From the NCBI RefSeq assembly GCF_020085105.1, contig NC_058051.1:18450455-18514454 (forward strand): 64,000 nucleotides of DNA. The letters run 5' to 3'. The notes beneath the pieces are model-generated. The model was not told where the DNA came from, did not search any database, and saw only the letters and a program-made list of their open reading frames with translations. This document shows, in pieces, positions 1 to 13,200 of this stretch. Within the stretch, counting starts at the first letter, position 1. Every line of letters starts with the position of its first letter. Position numbers and translations under genes: made by a program. Source of the stretch: Siniperca chuatsi (Eukaryota; Chordata; Actinopteri; Centrarchiformes; Sinipercidae).

Positions 1-2993
1 CAAATAAAGGCAAAAATGCCCCAAAAAATTATCTTAAAAAAGAAAGCGATTCACTAGAAGCACCAGTAATTTGACCACTATGCAGTTACAAAATGTTGTA
101 ATTTATAGGTCTGGGATCATTTTTTTAAGCATATTAATTAACAAAACAGCAATTCTATAGTCATAGACCTTTATTTTATCAGGTGGAATCATTGACAACA
201 CATTCTCTTTTGCAACGATGACAAAAATGACAAAAATGATAAAAATGCGGCAATAAACACAAAACATTAAAATTTCAGCCCCTCTATATGGATAGCACTT
301 TGAAATGCGGCACCAAAGCTTATTGAGTCAATGGAGTGCCAGACTAAAAAGAAAGCACCTTAGGCGTCACATCATTTTGCATTTTTTCTTAAAAATGAAC
401 CAGTTAGTTACCGGTTACTGGGTGTCAGGTAATCGAAAGCAAAATTAGCCGAAACTGAAATCCCTAGATTCAAGCCAAAACACACTGAGGACCGTACTGT
501 ATTTCTGCTTCTTCTGGTGCAATCATTCTATTGAAAGACCATTAACAAAGATTGAACTTTCTGTAAGTGGGGGTAAAAATTCTAACTGTATTCTTGTGGC
601 ACTGCATGTTCGTGTGAATGTATCTTTGTATGTGTGTATGTGTCTATATGTGTATGAAATTAGAGGTTAAGTGGTCTGAGCAAAGCAGGGTCACCTTGAG
701 GAGAGAGGAGGTCAGAACAAAAAGAAAGGAGAGTATTGTCTCGGGCTGTCTCTGTCAGCACCTCACTGCCTACTAGTTATCCAGCTACTGACTAACAGCA
801 GACCAAGCAAAGCCCTCATTACTCTCTCTGCGTGTTTTTGTTTACTTTCAAAATGTGCAACAATAGAATACATGAACAAATGTAGAAAGAGCACACACTT
901 CCCAAAGACTTTCACGTGGGATAAATCATCACAAAATTAAATTTACCTTGGATGTCCTCTAACTTAACGCATCATTTCTGCTGAAGTATGCGGCATGCAT
1001 ATTTGCATGACAACACTAATGTGTGTGTTGTGTGTATATGCATAAGTAGCTGTGTGCACACACTTGTGTTTGTCGGGTCCTTCTATTGTGCACATATTTA
1101 CCTCGTTCCCTGTGTAAACCATTAAATATCTCATCCCCATTCTGACCCCTATAACTCCACTTTATGTCTTTTCCACATGGCCTCTGAAGAAATCGCGGGG
1201 GCTTTATTTTGGACCGTGCCATGTTTGTTCTGGGGGGCCTGGACGCTTTGCTACTCACACTGCATCCCAAACCACACCACCCCAGGAACCCAGGAGCATG
1301 CTGTTGGGTCTGAGAGTGGTGACCGTGGTCAATCAAGTTCAAATGAGGTCATATCATAACTGGTCTGCAGTGGCTGAAACTCATCACAACAGGCACAGGG
1401 TTTAAATGTAATTAGTGGTCAGCCTAAAACAGGGACTGTTTTCCACTTGCTTATGCCAACCACCTCACTGTTGTCTTAAATGTGTTCATTAACTTCTCAC
1501 TTATGTTAAATTTGTCATACACTCTTTCTTGCAGTGGTACTAACAGATGGGAGATGAGAACAGACAGAGGAGAAGGAGAATTAGGCGAGAAAATGGGGGG
1601 GGGAGAAGACAGATGGAGGCAGATAGTATGAGGGAAGAGAAAATATGGACGAAGGGAGCAAAAGGGAATGAGGCAGAAAGAAAGACAGAGAGTGAGAACA
1701 CAGCAGGGGGAGAGTACAGGGCGGAGTGTAACCAGGTTGAGCCCACATCTTTTCTCCGCCTCACTACCTATATGAACCATCAATCAGCAAAGAGAACAAG
1801 GAAAGATCAACAAAAATAGTCCAGCAGGGACCACAGCACACCGTACCATCGCATCACTCACTGACAAAAGCCCACAGCCTTCTACATCCATCAAGCAACT
1901 CTGTTCTCTCACTTTTCACTTCCTCCTGTCACTCCATCTATCCTCAATTCTTTCCCTTTCCCGCTCCAGATTCTTTTTTATTTTCCTCTTGTTTTCCCTA
2001 TTCATCACTGTCGCTATGGTTGATGTTAGCAAGTCATTTTTGAGTCATTTATATCTTCTTCAAGTCATTACACCTCGACCTCAAAATCAAAACTCAGTGG
2101 AGGTCTTCTGGCAGACACACTGTAAATGCTGGTGATGAAAGAGAACACAAGATATTTGAAGTCACATCTGAGAAAGTTAAAGTGAAATACCACAGACTGT
2201 TCTCTGTAAACACAGACGTGTTGCCACATCGCAAAATGTGCATTAAAGGCGTGTTACTACTAACACTTTTAGTGAGGAACAAAATATCTACTGTTATATT
2301 ACTGTGTTATTTATGTGCCTGATTTAGACTGATTAAGCACCTTGATCCTACTTCAGGTCTGGAGTTCCCCTGTGTGGGTATGTGCCCACCTGCAAAATAC
2401 TCACCTCCAGTGATGAATATGTAAATGAAAGCATGTCGACCTTCACAAAATGAAAACCATAACTAATATCTGCCAGAGACACTAAATACAACATGATTTG
2501 TTGCATCAAAAAATTTTAAGTAATAACTAAAAATTATGTGACTCTCAAGGATTTAGTGCTAAAGAAGACAGCAGAGTCACAGACAGAATGCCAAGAAATT
2601 ATTTATGCTAAGACATATATGTCTAGTATTTCCACATGAATCTCTGCAATACCTTTTAACAAGTAGGCCACAACACACAGGGCCTATTTTTGTGAAAAAA
2701 GTGTGGAGCAGGATCGACAGATAGGAGAAGTGTTGGGGGCTTGTACATTATCACAAAACAAAGTTCAATCAACTGTCCTTACAACAGCCTATCCAGTCCA
2801 CAAATACAAAGGATTTCTTATAGAAAATAACTTTTCTGTACAAAGTGAAGGAGAAAATAGGGATGCATTTTCTCAAGAAGCTCCACAGCTCAATAATCTT
2901 CTCATGTTTTTCCATGTATACATGTGTTGTGGTTTGCTGCCATATAGTTGAGAACACAGAAGTCATAAAATAATGTGCAAACTGACACACTCA

Positions 2994-3841
2994 GGAGCGA
3001 ATTCACAAAAGGATTGTGTGGCTTTTGTAGCTGCTAAACCTGCATAAATACGACAAAATGAAACCGTGTAATTCTCAAAGCACCTGGAAAGGGTGAACTG
3101 CACCCCTAACTGCGCTGCCAAGCAAATAGCGTCTCGGTGCTCCGGTGCTATTTGCAGGTATGTAAATGAGGTAATATGCATACATTTGGCGCAAAATTGG
3201 CCCCTGTATATGCAAATGAGCCACATTGAAAAACAAGGTCAAATTCCAGTTCAAACACCAGCGCTAATGGCCACACACAGTTAAGAGTGAAATTATTAGC
3301 ATCTTCAGAGAGTTGATGGTAACTGAAGCGCATTTATAAGGGGCGTCACACCTGGACTTTCCAGTGATCATGGCAGCAGTGATTGTAGCCAGGCGAAGCA
3401 ATAGCGCATCACAGTACATCATACTGTATGCGCACAGGTAGCAAAGAGACAGTAGGCCTACAATACGTGATATTCACCATGAGGGCCTTAAACTGTAAAA
3501 GAACATAAAACTGCTGTGAGAAACGGAGACGGTGGTTACGCACTATAACAGTCCAGCAGAGAGCAGAGTAGCAGAGAAAACAGCTCTCCATGCGCCCAGA
3601 GGCATGACGCACAGTTAAAGCACCCCAAATAATAATCACTCCATACAGAGTGAGTCATAGAAAAATAAGACACATCCTGCAGATAGAAACGAATGAAAGA
3701 GGAGGGGGAGTTATTAAATAATTAGAATAAGTTCTCTTTCAAATCAAACATCTCTTTCCACACGAGTGGAAAGCGGTTGCAAATGATGCACAATTCATGG
3801 TGCTATCAACGACCCCAATTCATTCTTTGTGAATTCGCCCC
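2994..3841. mobile_element. PIF/Harbinger-like non-autonomous DNA transposon (MITE), 848 bp
   Basis: Terminal inverted repeats GGAGCGAATTCACAAA (left) and TTTGTGAATTCGCCCC (right) match at 15 of 16 positions. They are flanked by a 3-bp direct repeat TCA (2991-2993 and 3842-3844). A 3-bp target duplication with GGGGCGAATTC-type ends fits PIF/Harbinger elements. The interior has no transposase-length frame. A short leader-like frame near 3370 (ATGGCAGCAGTGATTGTAGC) may be a remnant. Assignment is by end structure only. Confidence 0.65.
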
Positions 3842-5461
3842 TCAAAATCCTAAAGGTTTGTCCAGGGAAATGTGTTCTTCATTGCTAAAATGACAATAAT
3901 CATGCACTGCATTAACCATGTGTAATGAGCAAGGATGCCTAGATGTCTCTAATGAAAAAAATAACACCTCTTTGGGTCTAATACAGTCATGCATACAGCA
4001 TGTAAGTTTTATGCAAATCTCATCCTTTAGTTACTTTTATGCAGTGACTCGATACTGACTTGAGAACTGAGATTGTGGCACTACAACACAACCCCAACTC
4101 ACAGAAATGATTGTTGTCCATTTTAGATTTGAAATATTGCAGATATGTTGGCAGATTGGGTTAAGTCATTGATGCAAGGCATAAGCCCTGTCGTAACACA
4201 GACAGGATGAGGAGCTAGCTAGCGCAGGTATAATACAACTATTTGCTTGACTTGCACATCTCTGGGATATATGCACCACCATGGATATTGCAGGTTAAGC
4301 AGATACTAGATAACTGTGGTTTGTCCTTATCTCTGGCTCTTGGAAAAGTACTGTATGAAAACTAAAATGACAGAGAGGTTTTTGTAACTTCAGGGTAAGG
4401 AATGTTACTTTGTCGTGGAATCACAAATCAGATCAGAGAACACTCCAAACTAAAATCTGTTTTGCCCATGTGAATACATCTAACTGGATGTAAAATAAAC
4501 AGGCCCACACATCTTAATACAGTCTGATTTGGTCTCTTTGGTCTCTGGGGTTGTGGCCTGTTTCCTCATAGCTGGCTGATTAAATATGCAGGCGGGTCTC
4601 TGTTAGGTTACCTGATCTGCTGGAGTATAGTTACAGCCCTGCATTGTCCTGATCGGAGCAGGAAAGACACATCCACATACTGTATTAAAGGGTTAAGTTT
4701 CCACAGACGTGGGCAGCAGACTCACAATGCTCACACACAAGCGTACACTCATTATTTTCCACATTTTCCAGTTATCTGGAGACGTATTCAATCACGCCCA
4801 TTTAGAAGCTGTCCTTAACTTTGACTGACAAATAAATATACTTCCATTTTCTCATTCCCTCACTCACAGTGCCTGCTCTGTTTGGTGACTGGTCCCATCT
4901 CTTAGTCCCATCCTGATGTGAATTGCTTTTAGAGAAAAGTGTCTGTGAGATGAAGCTGCTCCTCAGTTCTAGGAGACACCAGTCTGTCTCTGGGGGAGTG
5001 CACTACTGTACCAATCACTGTCATTCATGATAAGACCCCCACACACACACACATACATGGGGTGATGATGATGGGCCAGTAATCATGAGTGAAACTGAAA
5101 AAAAGTCTGGGACTCGTGAGGAATTTTGAATGAGATGTAGGAACGCTGAAACAAACTGCTGAAGGGAGATTAAGTAATAATATGAAGGAATGCAGGGCCA
5201 TGGCTGGCCTCAAGCGCACTCAATATCTGTACTCATCCTCTGGGTTTCCCACTTAGTCCGGGAAACCCTAGCCTTTCCTAAGCGGGGGTAAATGCCACTT
5301 CAATAGCAGGAAAAAACTACTCGAGACCGGAGATGAGAGTCTAGCAATCAGCACTGATAGTGTATGTGTTTTTGTGTGTATGGGTTTGTGTGTGTGACTG
5401 TGTGTGTGTTTGTGGTGATCAAGACTGCCGGATCTGATTACATGCTGCAGCAGTAGCCTAT

Positions 5462-5538
5462 GAAGAAGAAGAAGAAGAAGAAGAAGAAGAAGAAGAAGAA
5501 GAAGAAGAAGAAGAAGAAGAAGAAGAAGAAGAAGAAGA
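5462..5538. repeat. (GAA)n microsatellite, about 26 units
   Basis: An uninterrupted 77-bp GAA/TTC tract in the erc2-like intron. Read on the minus strand it gives an artefactual poly-Leu frame. Long GAA tracts can form triplex DNA. Confidence 0.95.
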
Positions 5539-5987
5539 CAGGCTACAGAGCACAGTGATGTGCCCAGTGTCAGGAGCATTGCAGTCAATTATATCATTCC
5601 CTTGTCATGCACCCACATGTTAATGCAGTAACATACATATATCTGCATCATATTAACAGACACAGATACACACACAACACCTGCCCACTCAAGGGCATCA
5701 TTTTCATTTAAACTCATAGCCAAAAACATTAGCTAGCCATCAATGGTGATAGGTTTCAGCAAGTCATTTGACTGAAACTGGAACTGAAACTGGTCCGCTG
5801 CAGCCACCATCATTTTACCACAGGCTGCGGAACCCTTTTCTCCCTTTCTCTCTCTCGGTGGGTTAAGATTGTAGTGGGCACATGATAAGAGTTAACTTGG
5901 GGGACAAATCATAAATTACTGGGGGTGACAAGTCTCCTGGTCTCGCCATAAAGTTACACCTATGGCAAAAGGACACACATGTGCACA

Positions 5988-5994
<7 letters not shown>

Positions 5995-6032
<38 letters not shown>
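5995..6032. repeat. (CA)n microsatellite
   Basis: A 38-bp CA tract followed directly by a run of T, within the intron. Confidence 0.95.
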
Positions 6033-6034
<2 letters not shown>

Positions 6035-7034
6035 TTTTTTTACATGCCATTTCAGTAGGACACACAAACAAAAACATGTACACACACAAAACCACCCACT
6101 GAAAACCAATTCCTTTAAGTATGATGTATTCAGCTAACTGCGAGGGCCAAAATTCCTTGCACATGTATGGACAATTAGCCCTAATTTTGGCCCAAATTGC
6201 TTCCTGCAATGATGAGTGGACATAGTTAGCAGGCCACTCTCAACTGCCTAACACAAAGAGATCTAAAGTATCAGTTCCAAGTCTTGAGAGTGATGGAGAA
6301 AAATGCTAAATGCCCCCCCCCCAACACACACACACACACACACCTACATCTCTCCACATATAACCCGCCTCCATCCCTAAGAGCAGTGATAAAATCATTA
6401 GAACCACAGAGTTTAGAAACTTCAAAGGTGAAGAAGAAAAAGCTGCCAGCTTTCTCAAGCCTTCTGACTGACTGACCTGCCCACACGTACAAGCCCACTG
6501 GTGGACTATGCCACACGCATAGACATTTTTTCCACCCACCTCAGTGTCCTTTAGAGAAACAGAAAGAGAAAGAAACCAAGGCAGAAAAAGACAGGATTGT
6601 GTACACTTGCAGTTTCTTTTAGGGTCCTGATGTTTTGTATCTGAGAACAGTTGCAATTTCTCTGTTGTCCGTGGACTACGAAAACTTGTTGTTTTTAATG
6701 AATTAGCAAAACATAAAAGCAAGTAAGAAAAGGACTAAAAGCCCAAAGGAGTATAACGGGAAACATACACACTAACATAGATCCACTTATTAATCCCTGT
6801 AAAACCACAGAAAGCTAAAAACAGCCGTAACATATTAGTTGCGATCTACAGACTTCTCCACTTTCAGACAGCTTCATCCATCGAAAGCTGTAGCTTTACA
6901 AGTGGTGGGGGATGGCTCAGAGCATCATGGGGAGTGTTTGCATCTGTGTGGGTGTATCTGTGTGTGTTTGTACATCTGTGGATTTTGTATGTCTGTCTGT
7001 ATGTGTGTGTATCTGTGTATGAGTGTGTACTGAC

Positions 7035-7202
7035 CTCTGTCTGCAGTGTATTGGCCCGTTGCTCCTTGGCGCTGAGCGACTCCTTTAGCACCTCGATGTG
7101 TTGCTTGCAGTCTGAGTTCTGATTGGTCAGCGTTTCTAGTTTGGTCTGCAGAGCCTGCATCTCTGACTCCTTCCTGTTCAGCTCATGCTTCTGCTGCTCT
7201 AT
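7035..7202 (-). CDS. erc2: erc2-like coding exon 6 (last one in the window)
   Basis: A 56-residue coiled-coil exon running from IEQQKHELNRKESEMQALQT to AKEQRANTLQTE, between TTGTCAG| and |GTCAGT, phase 0/0. The next family segment (VDALRLRLEEKE-type) is not found between 1 and 7034, so the following intron is at least 7 kb and the gene continues outside the window. Confidence 0.9.
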
Positions 7203-10200
7203 CTGACAATCACAGGAACAAAAGCACACATTTGTTATGAAAACTTTTTAGTCATCATTGAGTGAACTGATATACTGCACTTGCAGATAACAAAAACTTT
7301 CAAAGTGAGAAAAAAATCAAACACACATGCACATAAACAAAAACACACCTCCTGCAAAAACACACTAATGCGTGTGTTGCTGTTGTATGTTACTGAATCT
7401 GACCAATTTTTCCCAAACAGAACTTTCAGAACAAGCAAGTGTTTTGAAAGCACACATTCCTTTGAATGCAGCAAGAGGCTTATACATGCTGTTTAATATA
7501 GGCGTGGGCAATATGGAAATGGTAAGTGTAACTTTTTCATTCTAGTAAGTCAGATTGTTTTACTATAACAAACCCTATAACTTTTTAAAAAGAAAGTCTG
7601 AAATATTTCTCATGCTGTGACACATTCTGTTAAAACTGAACTTATCTTTAAACTTTATCATTCATTTCGACATGAAATTGTAAACTATAATATCTAAATA
7701 TATCAATTGTGTCATGATCCATTTATTTGGAGAGATGATACATTACAATATATTACCCAGCCCTACATTATCAGTCCTTACCCAGGGGAGTCCCAGGCTT
7801 ACTGTCTGCTCTTTGGACACACCAAGCCAAACAGCCAAAGGGTGAAACATACATGCAGGCAGACAAAGTTACGGGGAGCAATATTATACTCACATAGCTG
7901 ACAGATTACAGATTGTTTTAAGGAAGGCCATACAGAACAGGACAGAAAACCACAATGGAAATCAAATGCACTAACAGAGGGAGGTTTCTGTGCTGAGGCT
8001 AGCTATGTGCAGAAGATTGTCATCTGTCTACTGGTGCCAAAAATGCACAAAGCTGATTCGAAGAGAGATTTCTCTAATTGTGTGAGCAGGGTTCACCTCA
8101 TAGCAGGGGGATTCTGACTGCATCAGAGCTTAGCCAATCAACCCTCACTCATAGAAAGAAACAGCCCGAGAGAGCAGGGAGAAAGAGGGAGGAATAATGG
8201 GAGACGGGGGGCAAAAGTTGAGGCGGAGTCAAAAGGGACTGTGTGAGACATGATCAGAGATGTGAGACTGGTGAGAGGACAGGGAGAAAAAGAAGTCGGA
8301 AAAAGGGTAAGGAGTGGACTAAAAATAACATGATAAAGTGATAGAGCAACAAGGAATTCAAAGAATATTAGGTTGAATGATGAGAGAGGAGAAAGACTAA
8401 TGAGAGGGGTACTTCTGCTTGTTCTGTGATCCAGGGCTGTTGGGGGTAGGGGAGGAAGGTGGAAGCTGTTCTGATGGAAGACACACATGGTGACAAGGCC
8501 TGCTCCTACAGAGACACAGAGACAAGAAGACAGCAAGCCACTAAACTACGGCACACAGCCAGCTGGGAAAGTTAGACAGCTGGCTGTGTGCTCCTACACA
8601 CTCCTCCACACTGCACTCCTCAACCACACAGCTGAGGCTTCAGAATGTTGTACTTGGTGACGTTCTGCTGCATATCTGGGTAAATAAATTCACCTGCTCT
8701 AATGCCCACCTATCATACTTGAACACATTTTCATCTTCTCAGAAGCCACTTTCTAGTGTTTGAGTAAATCAAAGCCCAGAGAGGAAACCAGAGAGGACGG
8801 GGATGCTGTCCTCACTGGTTTCTCTTATCACATTGTCACCTCAACACCAGTCACCACCACTGCTGACAGACCAGGACCCCAAACACTTCAAGGATATAGA
8901 ATGAATCTGTGTGCCTGTGCATATTCATGTGCGTGGTGTCTTTCTGTGTTACGCAGAAAGATGAGACACGGGAGAGCGAGCCAGGGCCATCACTGTGATG
9001 TATATCATCCCAGGTCAGTACGGGTGAGGAGAGAGCTCTTTCCTCTGTCATTGTAAGCTCGCATTCATCTGTCAGGGCCCCATTCATAAAAACATCTCTT
9101 TTATGATTGCATCAGGAAACTTCCCAGATACAATGACAAATGGGCCCTACAAAGAGCGCCATTAATGAACCAAAGAGAAACATTTTCACATGGAGTGCTA
9201 CTCATGGGCCTCAGCCATCATGGACACTCTCAGCTAGAAACTCATTTTTTTTAACATGGCTCGTGTACATATGTTCATGTGCCTATTCAAATGTGTGCAT
9301 GTCAGTCTGTGCACTGCTGTGTCCCAATGAATAAACCAGTATACAGCCTGGGATAGAGTATCTTAGTCAGGCCTTTCTAAAGGTCTTCCTGCCAGCTAAA
9401 GGTAGGACAGTAAACAGACACGGTGTGCTGTAAGCTGATAGGGCCTGAGTTTGCTCCCTCAGCACAGTCACCGATAGGAGAGCAGAACAATGCTTGGGCA
9501 ACACACAGGTAAGGTAGGTAAGGCACACGAGCATTTCATGGGAAATAAGGAAGAAGAAAGAAAACTCTTCACCTCACTCTAAATATGAAATAACAAGTCA
9601 ATTTATAAGCGTAGGAGTTTTTGGTATCCATGCAACACGAGAGGCTAAGAGGCTTGATAAAGCAGCCAAAAGACACAACATATTCTAAAATGGAGTTTGG
9701 CATTAAGATTTCTCCACACTTCTGCTTGCTTCTCCATGAGAATGCAATGGTGACATGCAACATGCACACAACAGGTTCGCAGTTGTAACTGATGTTTTAA
9801 GGCAAATATGCATCACTCAGGTCATGCAGTGTGAAGTTGTCTCAGGCGGTGTGCAGAGATATTCTACCTTAGTCTTCATGAATTTAGAATGGCTCTTGTA
9901 GACCTCCACCTGCTTGAGCTCATCATGTCTGTCGTCAGGGTGCAGCAGGCCACTGGTCTTTAACATCTGGACCTCATCCTCTAAGTCTCTGATGTTCCTC
10001 TCCAGGGAAGAAATCTTGGTGTCCTGCACCGGCAACAGTAGGCAGGCAAAGAGTCAGCAAATATCTGACTTTGAAAATTAGGCTCTGGACTTATAAGAGC
10101 TTATCTGTCTCACATGTTATTGTTGAATGATCTATCTATCTATCTACTGATCTATCAATTTATCCCTCTAAAACACCATGCAAAAAAGCACAAATACAGG

Positions 10201-13200
10201 GAGAGAGCAGGTAAACAAAAAAACATCAGTCATAGAGAGGGGGGAGACGCTGTCGTTTAAAAACGGGGATAGTGGCGTACATTTTCAGACAGTCTCTCAT
10301 GGAAGACATTCATAGTGCTGCACTCGTTTGTTCATATGAAAAGTGACAGAAATAGCTGTGAAAAGAATATTAAAAGAGAACTTAAAGGAGAAGTTTAAAC
10401 CCTGAATTCTTTCTCGCTTTCACTTTCTCTGCACAGCAGGCCAATCACGGCGTGAAGTGAGTGAATGTCAGATGTTGGTTTCGGAAAGTTAAAGAAATTG
10501 TCAGACATAGCCTCCCCAATTCCAACATAGGAAAGGTGTGGGGGGGACACCCGACAAGCAGTTCTGATGAAGTATACTAGCAGCTTAACCCTATATTCAA
10601 AATCTGCCTGGGTCACTTTGAAAAATTTTTGGCTAAAACAGCACTAACAGCGATTCAGCATATTCACAGAAGACCTCATAGCGTCCTGTATCTAGATTAT
10701 AACCTATTAATGTGTACCCCTATTTCTGACTAAAATCTCCAGTAAAACATGGGAAATATCTAGGCAGGCAGTTTTGTGCAGCCAAGAAGTTTTCCTTTGC
10801 AGTATCTATGAAGGAATGGAAGGGTCTGTCATGGACAGGTCCTGAGGTTGTTTAGCTGCAGGGGTTCAGACATACGTTAAATGCTAAACCTTGGAAGAGA
10901 AGAGAAAGGTAATTGAATAAATGGAAGCAGATTGCATGATGCCATCAGCACAAACCACAGGCAACATGTAAGCATCTGACCTCTATTACATCCTCTGACA
11001 TCAGCCCTGCCTAGCACACAGTGCTGCATATACCATCCTAAACACACAAACACACATATACCGAGCAAACAGGAATGCATAAAGGTACATATAACACACA
11101 CACACACACGCAAAGAGTGTATGCAAGGACAGAGACTTTCAATGTATACCCAGGTGGGGCTTTCAGGTATCTAGGGGAATTCCTCCACCTTACCCAAATC
11201 CCACACATACACACACACAATACAAAAATGCCCACACAGACTATGCTATTCAATCATTTCCATTGCTTCACATTGATTTCTGTATTATAAGCTATGCTTT
11301 ATCTTTAATAACTGATTGCTATCTGTTTCTGCTCCAGAGCAGAGAGAAAAAACATCACCCAGAGGAAGAGAAACAAGGCAAGCCCAAAGAAAATACAGAG
11401 GGTAATATCAAAAACAACATTCGCTACAATAGCAATAGATGTAAGAAAAGCTGGGCCTCAAAACCGCTGAAACATAAACTACTGTACATGATGGTGCAGC
11501 ATTCCAACCCAGGAAGAATTTATGATAGGGATAGAGGAAAACACAAATACTGCATATTTGTAGCCCATGTTGAGTTGACAGAAGGATCAAGAGGTGAGCA
11601 CTCATTACTGTACCTGCCAGATAACATCAGGATCAAAACAGAAAGGGGGGTTGGTGTTCTGTAATCACAAAACGGAAATATATGCCACTGAGAAAAAACA
11701 TCAACGCAGACACTGGAACAAACAGTGATGGACATTACACACTCATAGGCCAAGAACATATAGAATTTACACAGTTGCATCAATACTCAACAAAATCAAC
11801 AGTTTCAAAAAGCCACAATGCAGGGAAATATCTCCTCATCATCACCAACATCGGCTAAAGAAGACTGTGACAGTATCTCTCTCCTTTCATATATCTAATC
11901 ATTCTGACAATGTTTGTTTTGGCTTTTTTAATTAATGCAGACAGGTTTAGATTTGGTCTCTCATGCATTTACAACACCGGGCATCCCGGGCAAGCACATG
12001 TGCAGTTTGTTAATAGGTGGACAAATCACAAAGTATGTGTGAAAAATAACTGTGGTTTTGCTGTAAAGGAACCACTTTTGGAACAAGGGTTTGCTGAATG
12101 AACAATAAATGTGTGTGGTTGGGTGTGCACGCAGACACATGTGGAGTCAACTGCATTTTTCACAGCTCTAACAACTTCAAAGGGCTGAGATGAGAGTGAA
12201 AGCTTCCATATGTGACATTTGAAACAAATTGAATAAGTGCTCAACTCTGCATGGGCCAATAATGGCCTTTACTTGGGCATGGCCGCCATACAGACACAAG
12301 GCAATAATAAGACAATGCTTTTTAGATTGTTTGTGCATGTATGTTTGTGTCTGCATTTACAGTCGAGCCAGATCCTCTACTACTGCACACATTACGGCAG
12401 TGCTCATCAAGAATTAAAGTTTTGTTGGTATGAAGCGGATATCAGACTAAACCAGACAACATGCTGAAAACGAAGAGCAAACAACACTGCTCAAACAAGA
12501 TCACAACATCAGACTTTAATTCTTATCACAACACCTACCGCAGTTTAAACTCGCTGTTCTCAAATTAGTTTGGCGAACAGATTCTCTGCAGCTGGTGTTA
12601 TAAACAGTTAAACACACTAAAATTTATGAAGCTGTGAACTGATCTATTGCAGCAATACACACTCCCCATTTAGCACATTATTACTTAAAATGTTGCCTGC
12701 TCTGGTTTATTCCAGATCCACTGTAAGTCCTACCTTCATATCAATGACAGTCTGCAAAGCCCTGGTCTTGGCCGGATCAGCATGGAGCTGGTTCCGGCGA
12801 TGGAGCTCCTGGGGTGGGACCCGGTAAAAATAAGCCTGGCGGCTCATCATCTTCAGGACTTTCTAACACCCACAGCTTCAGATACACTGATCAGTCCCAG
12901 TCTCTATGTCTTTTTTACTACCTTTTTTAAAAAACATATATAGCTATGTTATCCTCTACTGTACATCCTTAAAACATCTTGTTTTGCAAAAAGAAAAAGA
13001 AAAGGCTTTTCCTATGATATTTAAGCTGGTCCCTGTTCGATGCTCTCCCGAGGACTTCTTTCTGTGTCTAACAGGAGATGCCGGTGTCTATTTCTACTGC
13101 TCTCTCTTTTTCTGTCTTTCTGTCTCTATTCCTTAGTAGGTAGGAGACACACTCAGCTATAGGTCATATGAATCCGTCTCTATCACTCTTTCAGTCTCTA

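Larger units (their letters stand above)
1..7034 (-). other. intron of erc2-like (partial)
   Basis: No coding exon recognised on either strand. It holds a Harbinger-like MITE (2994-3841), a GAA tract (5462-5538) and CA tracts, with unique-looking AT-rich DNA between. The short open frames here have no recognisable protein character. Confidence 0.7.

Noticed and set aside
2963-3333. Overlapping short frames inside the Harbinger-like element
   Set aside because: Too short and unlike a transposase; explained by the MITE interior.
5268-5588. Open frame with a long poly-Leu run on the minus strand
   Set aside because: It is only the translation of the GAA/TTC microsatellite and has no family resemblance.
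1-7034. Further downstream ERC exons
   Set aside because: The next conserved coil (VDALRLRLEEKE-like) was looked for in the minus-strand frames and not found. They are presumed to lie beyond the left edge.
12809-12849. N-terminal extension MSRQAYFYRVPPQ before ERC exon 4 as an alternative start
   Set aside because: This stretch contains the pyrimidine tract and CAG acceptor of exon 4 and has no resemblance to ERC.
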